This document shows positions 37,553-45,556 of a stretch of DNA of 64,000 bases, one piece after another (position 1 is the stretch's first letter; each line of letters begins with the position of its first letter). A model generated the notes under the pieces. That model was not told the DNA's origin. It did not search any database and worked only from the letters and a program-made list of their open reading frames with translations. Where the stretch lies: assembly GCF_900162725.1 (NCBI RefSeq), contig NZ_LT799418.1, positions 4,667,897-4,731,896 on the forward strand, written 5' to 3'. The position numbers and the translations under genes were made by a program. The stretch comes from Parabacteroides sp. Marseille-P3160 (GTDB lineage Bacteria; Bacteroidota; Bacteroidia; Bacteroidales; Tannerellaceae).

Positions 37553-38933
37553 CTTTGCATTCTTTTTTATAAGCTTTATATACATCCGGGATACCATAGC
37601 CCAATTCCGCATCCGGTTGCCGGTGCAAATGGGCCGTTTCCTGCAACAGGGTAATCAGATCCCTATTACGAATCCATGGAAATGCCTGCACCAGGCAAAC
37701 ACCCAATCCGGCCAGAATAGGCGTCGAAAAGGAAGTGCCGTTCGAATAACGGATATTACCCGTCGGATCGACGACACAAGCCATCGTACCCAACGCCACC
37801 ACATCCGGTTTTATCCGGTAATCGGCTGTAAAGCCGACGGAACTGAATTCACTCTTTGCCCGTTCTTCCGTTACGGAACCGACCGTCAGCAAATCCGGCG
37901 AATCCGAAGGGAAAGTGATTTTTCCCCACTTGCTCCCCCCTTCATTCCCTGCACTGCAAAAAAGCATGAGCCCGCACTTGGCCGCAGCGCTCGCCGCCCG
38001 GCTGATAAAAGCGGTTCGCCCGTCCAGGTCGTTTTGGGTATAATAAAGGGAATCGTCCGTATCAAATTCGAAATATCCCAGGGAAGAGGTGATCACATCG
38101 ACACCTACGCTATCTGCGTATTCTGCAGCAGCCGCCCAATAATCCTCTTCAATGGGGAACTCCGCACGGGAGTCTTCGCTCTTAAGCAAAAGGTAGGAAG
38201 CCTCAGGCGCCGTCCCGATCATGACACCCGGTAGATTGGCGGCCATGCAGGAAAGGACTTTGGTTCCGTGATCATCCTCCCGGTAGACATCGGCGCCGGG
38301 AAATACGAAATTACGCGTACCGATCACGTTCAGCGAATCGAAAACTGCCAGACGGTCTACATTCATAAAACCGGCATCAATCACAGCCACACGGACGCCT
38401 TTGCCCCGGTAACCGGCCTGATGCAACTTGATTCCGTTCAGCATCTTGATTTGCGATTCGGCATAACCGTACAGATTTTCCAGCGGAACATCCGGCGTCA
38501 GAAAACGGGAAGTGTCGGGTCTTTCCTCCGGACGGACCAGTCGGTCTACACCGGCCCATACACATTTGACCGAATCCACGAAAGCAAATCGTTTGAGTCT
38601 CTCCGAAGCCAGGCTATCCCGCAACTCCAGCACAATGGTTTGCAGCCATTTGCTTTCGGTCACCGCTGTTCCTCCGGAAGAGAGAAGGGAGTCCTTATAG
38701 GCCGGAGCAATCGGAAAATCCGTTTCCGTAACGGGAATGCCCCGAATTGTCCGCCGAGCAACCGCATCCGCAGACAGGAAAGCCTCCGGCTCCTCAACCC
38801 GGAAGCCGGCTTCTCCCTTATCACTCAGGTAAACCCGAAAGCAATAACTCTTATCGCTCCAAAGGGTATGTGAGAAAGAAAGAAAGAGACACCCCAAAAG
38901 CGTCACTCTCTTCAAAAATTTTAGATATCCCAT
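37536..38933 (-). CDS. Exported S8 (subtilisin-like) serine peptidase
   Basis: A 465-residue protease with a signal peptide (LKRVTLLGCLFLSFSHTLWS). The catalytic triad is complete: D186 in VAVIDAGF, H222 in DDHGTKVLS and S401 in NGTSFSTP, with the oxyanion N330 in CSAGNEGG. The first 150 residues form a prodomain-like region with repeats of short beta strands, and there is no sorting domain at the C terminus. It is the first gene of the xseA-xseB-ispD-recG unit, an unusual mix with DNA repair genes. The predicted promoter at 38962-38993 is directly upstream. Confidence 0.9.
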   Translation of the reverse strand: MGYLKFLKRVTLLGCLFLSFSHTLWSDKSYCFRVYLSDKGEAGFRVEEPEAFLSADAVARRTIRGIPVTETDFPIAPAYKDSLLSSGGTAVTESKWLQTIVLELRDSLASERLKRFAFVDSVKCVWAGVDRLVRPEERPDTSRFLTPDVPLENLYGYAESQIKMLNGIKLHQAGYRGKGVRVAVIDAGFMNVDRLAVFDSLNVIGTRNFVFPGADVYREDDHGTKVLSCMAANLPGVMIGTAPEASYLLLKSEDSRAEFPIEEDYWAAAAEYADSVGVDVITSSLGYFEFDTDDSLYYTQNDLDGRTAFISRAASAAAKCGLMLFCSAGNEGGSKWGKITFPSDSPDLLTVGSVTEERAKSEFSSVGFTADYRIKPDVVALGTMACVVDPTGNIRYSNGTSFSTPILAGLGVCLVQAFPWIRNRDLITLLQETAHLHRQPDAELGYGIPDVYKAYKKECKDAVRN

Positions 38934-38961
38934 CCTTTTGTCTTTTCATGGATTATACCGA

Positions 38962-38993
38962 CAAAAATAATAAACCTTTACGAACTCAGCAAA
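38962..38993 (-). promoter_or_regulatory. Promoter of the S8 protease-xseA-xseB-ispD-recG operon
   Basis: On the minus strand TTTG (38993-38990), a 20-base spacer and TATTTTTG (38969-38962) match the Bacteroides consensus exactly. The -7 box lies 28 bases before the protease ATG. Confidence 0.75.
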
Positions 38994-39000
38994 CATTACG

Positions 39001-39033
39001 AAAAACCCGGCCCTACAGAAGTAGGGCCGGGTT
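39001..39033 (-). terminator. Strong terminator after the Lrp-family regulator gene
   Basis: An 11-base perfect G/C-rich stem CCCGGCCCTAC (39006-39016) / GTAGGGCCGGG (39021-39031) with a four-base loop, extended by A-T pairs. Minus-strand transcription meets five T after the stem (39005-39001). It separates the regulator gene from the protease promoter just beyond. Confidence 0.92.
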
Positions 39034-39056
39034 CCGTCTATTCATGAAAAAATCAA

Positions 39057-39512
39057 TTAAATGATTGGGATCTCACGTTTAACGCTTTGACGAAGCGATA
39101 TCAACGTCTCTGTTGCAGTGACTCCCGGTATTTCCTGGATTTTGGAGTTTAACAATTCCATAAGATGTTCATTATCCCGTGCATATAGCTTAACCAACAT
39201 CGTGTATGGCCCTGTGGTAAAATGGCATTCCACAATTTCCGGAATCTTCTCAAACTCAGGGACGACATCCTTGTACATGGAACCCTTTTCCAATTTAACA
39301 CCGATATAGGTACAAGTGTTAAATCCCAGGATTTTCGGGTTGATGTGGTAACCGGATCCGACAATCACATTCATATCGATCAATCGCTGTACACGTTGGT
39401 GGATGGCAGCGCGTGAAACGCCACATTCTTCTGCTACATCCTTAAAAGGTATCCGGGCATTCTTCGAAATGATACTTAGAATCTGCCGATCCAACTTATC
39501 TATTTTTTCCAT
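39057..39512 (-). CDS. Lrp/AsnC family transcriptional regulator
   Basis: A 151-residue regulator. The N-terminal helix-turn-helix is DRQILSIISKNARIPFKDVAEECGVSRAAIHQRVQRL, and the C-terminal RAM (ligand-binding) domain is visible as VPEFEKIPEIVECHFTTGPY and ITAT-like GVTATETLISLRQS. Such proteins form octamers and respond to amino acids or other small effectors. It stands alone, with a terminator directly downstream. A -7-like TATTTTTG is at 39569-39562 without an evident -33. Confidence 0.92.
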   Translation of the reverse strand: MEKIDKLDRQILSIISKNARIPFKDVAEECGVSRAAIHQRVQRLIDMNVIVGSGYHINPKILGFNTCTYIGVKLEKGSMYKDVVPEFEKIPEIVECHFTTGPYTMLVKLYARDNEHLMELLNSKIQEIPGVTATETLISLRQSVKREIPII

Positions 39513-39610
39513 CTTTAGTAATATTTTGGACTTTATTTGGTTTTCTTTCCATAGATCCTATCAAAAATACAAAAAAAAATCATTCTTTATATCCACATGA
39601 AAGAAAAACA

Positions 39611-39661
39611 CACAAAAAAAGAAAGAAAAGCCGGTAAATAGCGCCTAATGCCTACTTACCG
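39611..39661 (-). terminator. Terminator after the FKBP gene pair
   Basis: Arms CGGTAAATAG (39632-39641) and CTACTTACCG (39652-39661) with one mismatch. Read on the minus strand the hairpin is followed by GGCTTTTCTTTCTTTTTTTG, a long T-rich tract. Confidence 0.8.
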
Positions 39662-39686
39662 CCTTTTCCTATCGGAGGGTTATTCC

Positions 39687-40394
39687 TTATTTTTTCTTGA
39701 CTTCAAGTAATTCCACTTCAAATTCCAGAGTACTGTTCGGTTTAATGTCCGGCCCTGCAGCGCGATCGCCATAAGCCAATTCTGCCGGAATCCAGAAGAT
39801 ATATTTAGAACCGGCGGGCATGATTTGCAAGCCTTCCGTCCATCCCTTGATTACCTGGCTAGCAACAAATTCTTGAGGTTCTCCGCGTTCTACAGAACTA
39901 TCAAAGACTTTTCCTTCCAAAGTTTTACCGGTATAATGTACTTTCACTGTATCATCGGCAGTCGGCTTAACACCGGTTCCTTCTGTGATTACTTTATATT
40001 GCAATCCGCTTTCGGTCGTAACGACACCGGCCTTCTTTTTATTTTCAGCAAGGAACTTGTCGCCGGCTTCTTTCTGGGCAGCGCTTTCTTTTGCTTGCGC
40101 TTCTACGAAATAAGTCTGCAAATAAGTCTGGGCTTGCTCCGGCGTGATTTTGAAATTGGCGGAATCACCCTTCATTGCGGCTTCGAAGCCAGCCAGTAAA
40201 ACATCTACATTAACAGGCTCTCCCGGCATTCCGTGCAGGTTTTCCTTGAACATCGCTCCGTTCGCTACCCCGATTGCATAGCTGGCGCTATCTACGGCTG
40301 ACTTTAGATTGGCACTTTTTTTTGAATCACAAGACGTTGCTGATACACTCAGCGCTACGAGAGCCGTAGCAACTAAAACATTCATTTTTTTCAT
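39687..40394 (-). CDS. FKBP-type peptidyl-prolyl isomerase, lipoprotein
   Basis: A 235-residue prolyl isomerase with a lipoprotein signal (ALVALSVSATSC, Cys at 22). It has an N-terminal FKBP_N dimerisation domain (DSASYAIGVANGAMF) and a C-terminal FKBP fold: GLQYKVITEGTG, VKVHYTGKTLEGKVFDSS, GWTEGLQIMPAGSKYIFWIP and AYGDRAAG. It helps fold proteins in the envelope. It is a paralogue of the upstream gene 14 bp away and is probably cotranscribed with it. Confidence 0.92.
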   Translation of the reverse strand: MKKMNVLVATALVALSVSATSCDSKKSANLKSAVDSASYAIGVANGAMFKENLHGMPGEPVNVDVLLAGFEAAMKGDSANFKITPEQAQTYLQTYFVEAQAKESAAQKEAGDKFLAENKKKAGVVTTESGLQYKVITEGTGVKPTADDTVKVHYTGKTLEGKVFDSSVERGEPQEFVASQVIKGWTEGLQIMPAGSKYIFWIPAELAYGDRAAGPDIKPNSTLEFEVELLEVKKK

Positions 40395-40408
40395 TTGACA
40401 ATATTATT

Positions 40409-40996
40409 TTACTTTACAATATCCAATAGTTCGACCTCGAAAACCAGGGTGCTGTTCGGTTCGATCGCCTCTCCCGCACCGTTTGCCCCGTAGGCAAGTT
40501 CCGACGGGATAAATAATCTCCATTTGGAACCGGTTTCCATCAATTGCAAAGCTTCTACCCAACCCGGGATAACCTGCGATACGCCGAAGGTTGCCGGCGT
40601 GCCACGCTGAACCGAACTGTCAAAGACGGTTCCGTCGATCAACGTTCCGTGATAATGGCATTTCACACTATCCGAAGCCTTTGGCTTTGCGCCCGTACCT
40701 TTTTTCAGCACTTCATATTGCAAACCGCTCGGTAGTTCCACAACGCCTGCTTTCTCCCGGTTAATTCGTAGGAATTCTTTGCCGGCCGCTTTGTTGATTA
40801 CACCTTTTTCTTCCTGAAGCTTGATAAAAAACTCGTTAATTACTTGTTTTGCCTCATCATAACTGATTTCAGGCTGTCCCTCCATCAAAACATCTTTTAT
40901 TCCCTTGATAAAATCATCGACGTTCAGGTCATTGATTCCCGAACTGCGAAAATTATTTCCGATACTCAATCCAAGCGCATAACTTACTTTATCCAT
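40409..40996 (-). CDS. FKBP-type peptidyl-prolyl isomerase, no signal peptide
   Basis: A 195-residue isomerase with the same two-domain plan (MDKVSYALGLSIGNNF, then GLQYEVLKKGTG, VKCHYHGTLIDGTVFDSS, GWVEALQLMETGSKWRLFIP and AYGANGAG). Unlike its neighbour it has no signal peptide, so it is expected in the cytoplasm. A -7-like TACTTTTG lies at 41031-41024, 28 bases before the ATG; no clear -33 was found. The pair probably arose by duplication. Confidence 0.9.
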   Translation of the reverse strand: MDKVSYALGLSIGNNFRSSGINDLNVDDFIKGIKDVLMEGQPEISYDEAKQVINEFFIKLQEEKGVINKAAGKEFLRINREKAGVVELPSGLQYEVLKKGTGAKPKASDSVKCHYHGTLIDGTVFDSSVQRGTPATFGVSQVIPGWVEALQLMETGSKWRLFIPSELAYGANGAGEAIEPNSTLVFEVELLDIVK

Positions 40997-41421
40997 CCTC
41001 TTTATTTAACCGATTATAGGGCACAAAAGTAACTCTTTTAATGATATGGCTTACGTTTTGAACAAAAAATTTCGCTTAATTCCCTCTTTTTAGCTGGAAA
41101 AGCATGCTTTTGTCTCAAAATCTCCGGAACGATTTAATTTTTAGCATACTATTCTTTTATTTAAGTTTTGCCAATGGATCCGCTCCCCCCTGTCTTATTG
41201 CAACTTACCAATATGAATAAATTATTCATGTTTTTATATAAATCGGAACTACCCGGAAATATTTAGCCTATGCCCTGACAGGAAAAAGAGAAGCAATAAA
41301 AATTAAGTGATTTTAATATCTTGAAAGATGTTAATGGGAAAACACAGGACATCCTATGGAGTATTATCGTATTTTTGTATATCCGACCCATAAGAGTCGA
41401 ACAATATAAAAACGTACTCCA
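40997..41421. other. 425-bp divergent intergenic region
   Basis: Between the FKBP pair (minus) and the sirtuin gene (plus). It contains a -7-like TACTTTTG for the FKBP genes (41031-41024) and a -7-like TATTTTTG for the sirtuin (41370-41377), neither with a convincing -33. Two small palindromes, AAAAGCATGCTTTT near 41098 and ATGAATAAATTATTCAT near 41213, are visible. I see no gene or RNA here. Confidence 0.5.
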
Positions 41422-42114
41422 ATGAAAAAACTTGTTGTTTTAAGCGGCGCGGGAATGAGTGCCGAAAGCGGAATTTCCACCTTCAGAGACTCGGATGGTT
41501 TATGGGAACGCTATCGGGTGGAAGACGTAGCGACCCCGGAAGCATTTGCGACCAATCCTTCTCTCGTTCTCGACTTCTATAACCAACGGCGACGGGAGTT
41601 ATTGAAAGCCAAACCCAACGGCGGGCATATCGGCCTTGCCGCCCTGGAGAAAGATTTTGAAATGCATATCGTCACGCAAAACATCGACAACCTGCATGAA
41701 CAGGCGGGGAGCAGCCACGTGATCCACTTGCATGGGGAACTAATGAAGGCTTGTCCGGTGAATAACCTGAACAAGACCTACGACTTATCTCCCGACCATC
41801 CGGATATCCATCTGGGTGACTTGGATCCGGACGGGCAGCAACTCCGCCCGTTTATCGTCTGGTTCGGCGAACCTGTCCCCATGATCGAGCCGGCGATCCG
41901 TCTGGTCGAAGCCTCCGATATCATGGTGGTCATAGGCACGTCGCTGAATGTATATCCCGCCGCCGGACTGTTGAATTATGTCCGCCGCGGCCAACCGATC
42001 TTCTTAATCGACCCGAAAGAGGTGCAAACGTATCGCCGGGATGTGGAATTTATCCATAAGGGAGCCACAGAAGGGGTGAAGGAACTGACCGAAAAGCTAA
42101 AGGCTTATCACTGA
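41422..42114 (+). CDS. Sir2-family NAD-dependent protein deacylase (class III type, lacking zinc cysteines)
   Basis: A 230-residue sirtuin. It has the NAD-binding GAGMSAESGISTFR (9-22), TQNIDNLHEQAG and the catalytic H104 in HLHGE. FYNQRRREL supplies Y53 and R56, the pair that in CobB and SIRT5 binds succinyl or malonyl groups, so desuccinylase activity is likely. The usual zinc-ribbon Cys pairs are missing: only C111 is present where CxxC would be expected. This gives a shorter insertion (CPVNNLNKTYDLSPDH). It stands alone, convergent with the acetylesterase gene across a repeat element. Confidence 0.88.
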   Translation: MKKLVVLSGAGMSAESGISTFRDSDGLWERYRVEDVATPEAFATNPSLVLDFYNQRRRELLKAKPNGGHIGLAALEKDFEMHIVTQNIDNLHEQAGSSHVIHLHGELMKACPVNNLNKTYDLSPDHPDIHLGDLDPDGQQLRPFIVWFGEPVPMIEPAIRLVEASDIMVVIGTSLNVYPAAGLLNYVRRGQPIFLIDPKEVQTYRRDVEFIHKGATEGVKELTEKLKAYH

Positions 42115-42158
42115 AGGCATCCAATGATATCCATTTTCCTATCCACATGAAGAGGGAT

Positions 42159-42252
42159 GTGTCAAAAGCTATCGCTTATCCATTTAAAAAATTGATAACT
42201 ATGAATGCGCTCATTCATAGTTATCAATAGGGGCCGGATTTTCTTTTGATAC
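42159..42252. repeat. Short element with GTRTCAAAAG terminal inverted repeats around a perfect hairpin
   Basis: Ends GTGTCAAAAG (42159-42168) and CTTTTGATAC (42243-42252) are inverted copies with one mismatch. Inside is a perfect 17-base inverted repeat, 42191-42207 and 42212-42228, with loop CGCT. Ends and hairpin core (CTATGAATG / CATTCATAG) recur at 59455-59610. It sits between two convergent genes and could also end transcription. Confidence 0.7.
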
Positions 42253-42294
42253 TCTATGAGAAGTCCCATGATGCGGGCGAAAAATATTTCTCCA

Positions 42295-43743
42295 CTACTT
42301 ATCGTCAGCATTCCTCCAGTCATCTGTCCGGAAAGGAGATGCCGGAAGACCGGCCGCATTATACAAGTTGCATAAAGGATTATCCCCCCAGGCGTAACGC
42401 ACGGCGAGCGGATATTCTACATCCGGATGAGAAACGAGCACCTCATCGCCATCGATCGTCGCTTTCGCCCAATGGAATTGATGATCCGGGCCCGCAATGG
42501 CAAACCCCTGCAATTCCGAACCGCCTTTTGCCTGAAGAGCTCCGGAGGTTTGTTTGAATTGGATTCTGATCCGGTTTCCTTCAATCCGGTAAGCCTCATA
42601 AATCGGCCCGGAGTAAGGAATCGCCTTCCCGTAGGTCTGTGCGAGAGCCGCTAAAGCCAGCCGCCGCCCGACCTCTTGCTTGTTTTTCGGATGGATATCC
42701 TTGGCCTCTCCAATGTCAATCGTTACCGCCATCCCAGTCTTTTCCAGGGACAGCGTTTGCAATTGGGCCTCCCGAAGCTCCGCCCAATTGGACTCCTGCG
42801 GCTCCGTCTTTCTCTCCATATAATTCGCCAACTGGACAAAATAGAAGGGGAAATCCGTTTTCCATTGCTTTCTCCAATCGCGGATCATCAGAGGAAACAG
42901 CTCCCGGTATTGATAAGCACGCCCGGCATTCGCTTCCCCCTGATACCAAATCGCACCCTGGATAGCATAAGGGATAATCGGTTTTATCATCGCATTATAT
43001 AAGACCGTGGGGCGGTTAGGGTTCTTCGCCTCCTTTTCCGTTGCCGGTTCGGCAAGCGTCTGAACGGCTGTTGCAAAATCAGGCATCTGTTCCAAAGACT
43101 TACCGCTGGTCCAAGCCTCAGCAATCGTTCCTCCCCAAGAGGTATTGATCAGACCAATCGGTATATTCAAATTCTTATTCAATTCCCGTCCGAAGAAATA
43201 AGCGACAGAGGAGAACTCGGCAACCGTTGCAGGACTACATGCCTGCCAACCCCCTCTTGTCTCCATTTCCTCCTTCGGCTGTACGGCAGTTGCTCTCTCG
43301 ACATAAAGAAGCCGTATCTGCGGATAATTCGCCGCTGCAATTTCCTGTTCATAATTGAGCACTTTTCCCCAACCGGCTAAAGGCATCTCCATATTGGATT
43401 GCCCGGAGCATATCCAAACCTCCCCGATAAGGACGTTCCGAAGCGTCAGCTTTTTCCCATCCGAGATCGTGATCTCATATGGCCCGCCGGCATCCGGAGT
43501 CTTCACTTCCACCCGCCAGGTACTGTCTTTCGCCGCTACCACCTGATAAAGCCGTTGATCCCATGAAGTCTGAAGCGTCACCTTCTTTCCCGGGGAAGCC
43601 TTTCCCCAAATCGGCGCCTCCGCCCGTTGTTGCAACACCATATTATCCGTAAAAATACCCGGCAAACTAATCTTGGCTGATAAAGGGCAGGAGAAAACGG
43701 CCAAAAGAAAGAGGAGTAATAATCCCAAAGTAATTTTTTTCAT
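42295..43743 (-). CDS. Sialate O-acetylesterase-type (SASA family) carbohydrate esterase
   Basis: A 482-residue exported esterase with a signal peptide ending PLSA (a Cys at 19 could also suggest lipidation). The SASA/SGNH motifs are present: the nucleophile S116 in CSGQSNMEMPL, the GWGGT-like SWGGTIAEAW, the WYQGEANAG block, and the catalytic Asp/His in EAKDIHPKNK. It removes acetyl groups from sugars; SASA members act on sialic acids but also on xylan, rhamnogalacturonan or other glycans. It is the last gene of the utilisation locus, downstream of the rhamnosidase-like gene, so a role in unmasking an acetylated glycan is likely. Confidence 0.82.
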   Translation of the reverse strand: MKKITLGLLLLFLLAVFSCPLSAKISLPGIFTDNMVLQQRAEAPIWGKASPGKKVTLQTSWDQRLYQVVAAKDSTWRVEVKTPDAGGPYEITISDGKKLTLRNVLIGEVWICSGQSNMEMPLAGWGKVLNYEQEIAAANYPQIRLLYVERATAVQPKEEMETRGGWQACSPATVAEFSSVAYFFGRELNKNLNIPIGLINTSWGGTIAEAWTSGKSLEQMPDFATAVQTLAEPATEKEAKNPNRPTVLYNAMIKPIIPYAIQGAIWYQGEANAGRAYQYRELFPLMIRDWRKQWKTDFPFYFVQLANYMERKTEPQESNWAELREAQLQTLSLEKTGMAVTIDIGEAKDIHPKNKQEVGRRLALAALAQTYGKAIPYSGPIYEAYRIEGNRIRIQFKQTSGALQAKGGSELQGFAIAGPDHQFHWAKATIDGDEVLVSHPDVEYPLAVRYAWGDNPLCNLYNAAGLPASPFRTDDWRNADDK

Positions 43744-43884
43744 ACATGTATCATTTTTAAGTAAGTTCCTTTTTTATCTGCATTGCCTTGAAAAACCATT
43801 GGACAATCTTCCCCCAAAAGTCTATCATGCAAAAATAAACTAAATTTTAACATGTTCAGTAGTACAAGTGAACGTTCTATTATG

Positions 43885-45534
43885 CTATTGGAATATAGAA
43901 GGATGCTTCCGGATAAAATAAACCGGAGTACAACTCCATGCATGGCAATAACTATTCATCGGATAAAAGTTGTAAGGACTGATAATGTCATTATCCGGAT
44001 CATAAGCTTCCCAAAAGGTATCCGCTCCTTTTTCAATCATTCCTCCCCAAAAATTCACTAAAGCTTCTTTGGCTTCCTTATCCATACCGCAATCGACCAT
44101 CGACTGTATGTAATAATGATATAGATATGGCGTTCCCGGACGGCAAACATCCGCCGTTGAGGTCAATGCGCTGAGAGCCTGGCGGCCTTCAGCCTTGGAA
44201 GCGACTCCGCTTAAGATCATCCAAATCTGTGATGCATAAGATATTTGTTTGTTTTTTGTTCCGACAAAGAGCCCTCTCTTTTTATCATAGAAATTTTTAT
44301 GGGCTGCTTGCTTCATTCTTTTCACGGATACAGGTAAATCCGCAACCTCTTTTTCTTTTCCAATCATTTTGGCCAATTCGTATGATTCAGCAAAAGCATA
44401 TATCGAGACTCCTTGGAGGGCGACTTCTTTATACAAGTCACTTTTCCAATCAAAAAAGACCCACCATTCTTTGCAAACCCGCTCAAAATCCATCATACCA
44501 TCTTTTTGCAAATATTGGCGGACAATGTCGAGTTGCCTTTTGGCAACCGGCCATAAATCCAATACGGTCTCCTGATCTCCGGTAGCAACCAGATAGTCTT
44601 TTAGGGTAACATTATACAATAGCGCATATTCAAAGAGAAATTGCTTCGCCTGGGGATGCGGCTGTGGACGTTCAAAAACGGTTGCATTCAAATACCCGTT
44701 CTCATCAGCAAGACCGGCTAATAGATATAAACACCGTTGAGTCAGGTTATATTGTTTATATGAATAATTGTTGGCCATTGATTCCAGATAGAGATCTCCA
44801 ATCCATAGGCGCTGATCTCTTTTAGGACCGTCCTCATATACTGTTTGCATGCATTCTTTTAACGTATTCAATCCAGTCTTATCGATTTTTTGAATAATGG
44901 GTGATACAGTAGCAGGTAAAGATTCGGGTATCGTAGAAACCGACGTAACAGCTTTGCATTTCATATCCGAAATCGTAAACTCATAATTGGGAGCAGCAAT
45001 CAGCTCTATTTTCACATATCTGAATGCCAGCCGGCGCGGGATAGTAATCGTATCGGGGACCGTCATCACAGTAACTATTTCATCCTGTAACCAGGCACGG
45101 CTCAGTCCGCCGGGATACGGATCGAATGGGGTAGCCAATTCTGCGGGGACTTCTCCAAAGGTAAACTTAAATCGGGCCGGAGCATCGGGGGTGGTTTGTA
45201 ACGGGGCAACCGAAAAGGTAAAATAACCGGTCATGTGCTCTCCAAAATCGACAACAACCCCTGACTGTTCTTTGATGGGTGATTTATAAAATAGTTCCAT
45301 AGAAGATCCCCGGACAGCTTTCCAGCCCTGAAAAGCTTGTTGGTCTTTTACGATATCGACTATATTCATCGGTTTCATATCCGTCTCCACTAATTTCGGA
45401 GTGTATTCATGGGCTTTCTCCAACCAATGACGCCGCTCTCCTGCAGTATAGAAATCCTGGGCATAAAGGGCCATGCCCATGGAAAAGAGAATTAATGCTA
45501 AATTTAATCTAATGGTCCTTTGTTTCTTATTCAT
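43885..45534 (-). CDS. Alpha-L-rhamnosidase-like glycoside hydrolase (GH78-related)
   Basis: A 549-residue exported protein (signal peptide up to ALYAQ). An N-terminal beta domain (about 30-200) precedes an (alpha/alpha)6 catalytic region. EDGPKRDQRLWIGD (234-247) corresponds to the GH78 motif DCPQRDERxGWTGD, with Asp residues at 235, 240 and 247. GADTFWEAYDP (E509) corresponds to the GATTIWERWDG general-base motif. It is shorter than typical GH78 enzymes (about 900 residues) and lacks the extra N-terminal modules. Predicted to remove alpha-L-rhamnose, though a related sugar is possible. It lies 22 bp after the oxidoreductase gene. Confidence 0.75.
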   Translation of the reverse strand: MNKKQRTIRLNLALILFSMGMALYAQDFYTAGERRHWLEKAHEYTPKLVETDMKPMNIVDIVKDQQAFQGWKAVRGSSMELFYKSPIKEQSGVVVDFGEHMTGYFTFSVAPLQTTPDAPARFKFTFGEVPAELATPFDPYPGGLSRAWLQDEIVTVMTVPDTITIPRRLAFRYVKIELIAAPNYEFTISDMKCKAVTSVSTIPESLPATVSPIIQKIDKTGLNTLKECMQTVYEDGPKRDQRLWIGDLYLESMANNYSYKQYNLTQRCLYLLAGLADENGYLNATVFERPQPHPQAKQFLFEYALLYNVTLKDYLVATGDQETVLDLWPVAKRQLDIVRQYLQKDGMMDFERVCKEWWVFFDWKSDLYKEVALQGVSIYAFAESYELAKMIGKEKEVADLPVSVKRMKQAAHKNFYDKKRGLFVGTKNKQISYASQIWMILSGVASKAEGRQALSALTSTADVCRPGTPYLYHYYIQSMVDCGMDKEAKEALVNFWGGMIEKGADTFWEAYDPDNDIISPYNFYPMNSYCHAWSCTPVYFIRKHPSIFQ

Positions 45535-45556
45535 TTCTAAGCAATTATTATCTATT

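Noticed and set aside
39687-40996. The two FKBP genes as one frameshifted gene
   Set aside because: Each has its own full FKBP_N and FKBP domains, stop codon and start; they are tandem paralogues, not a broken gene.
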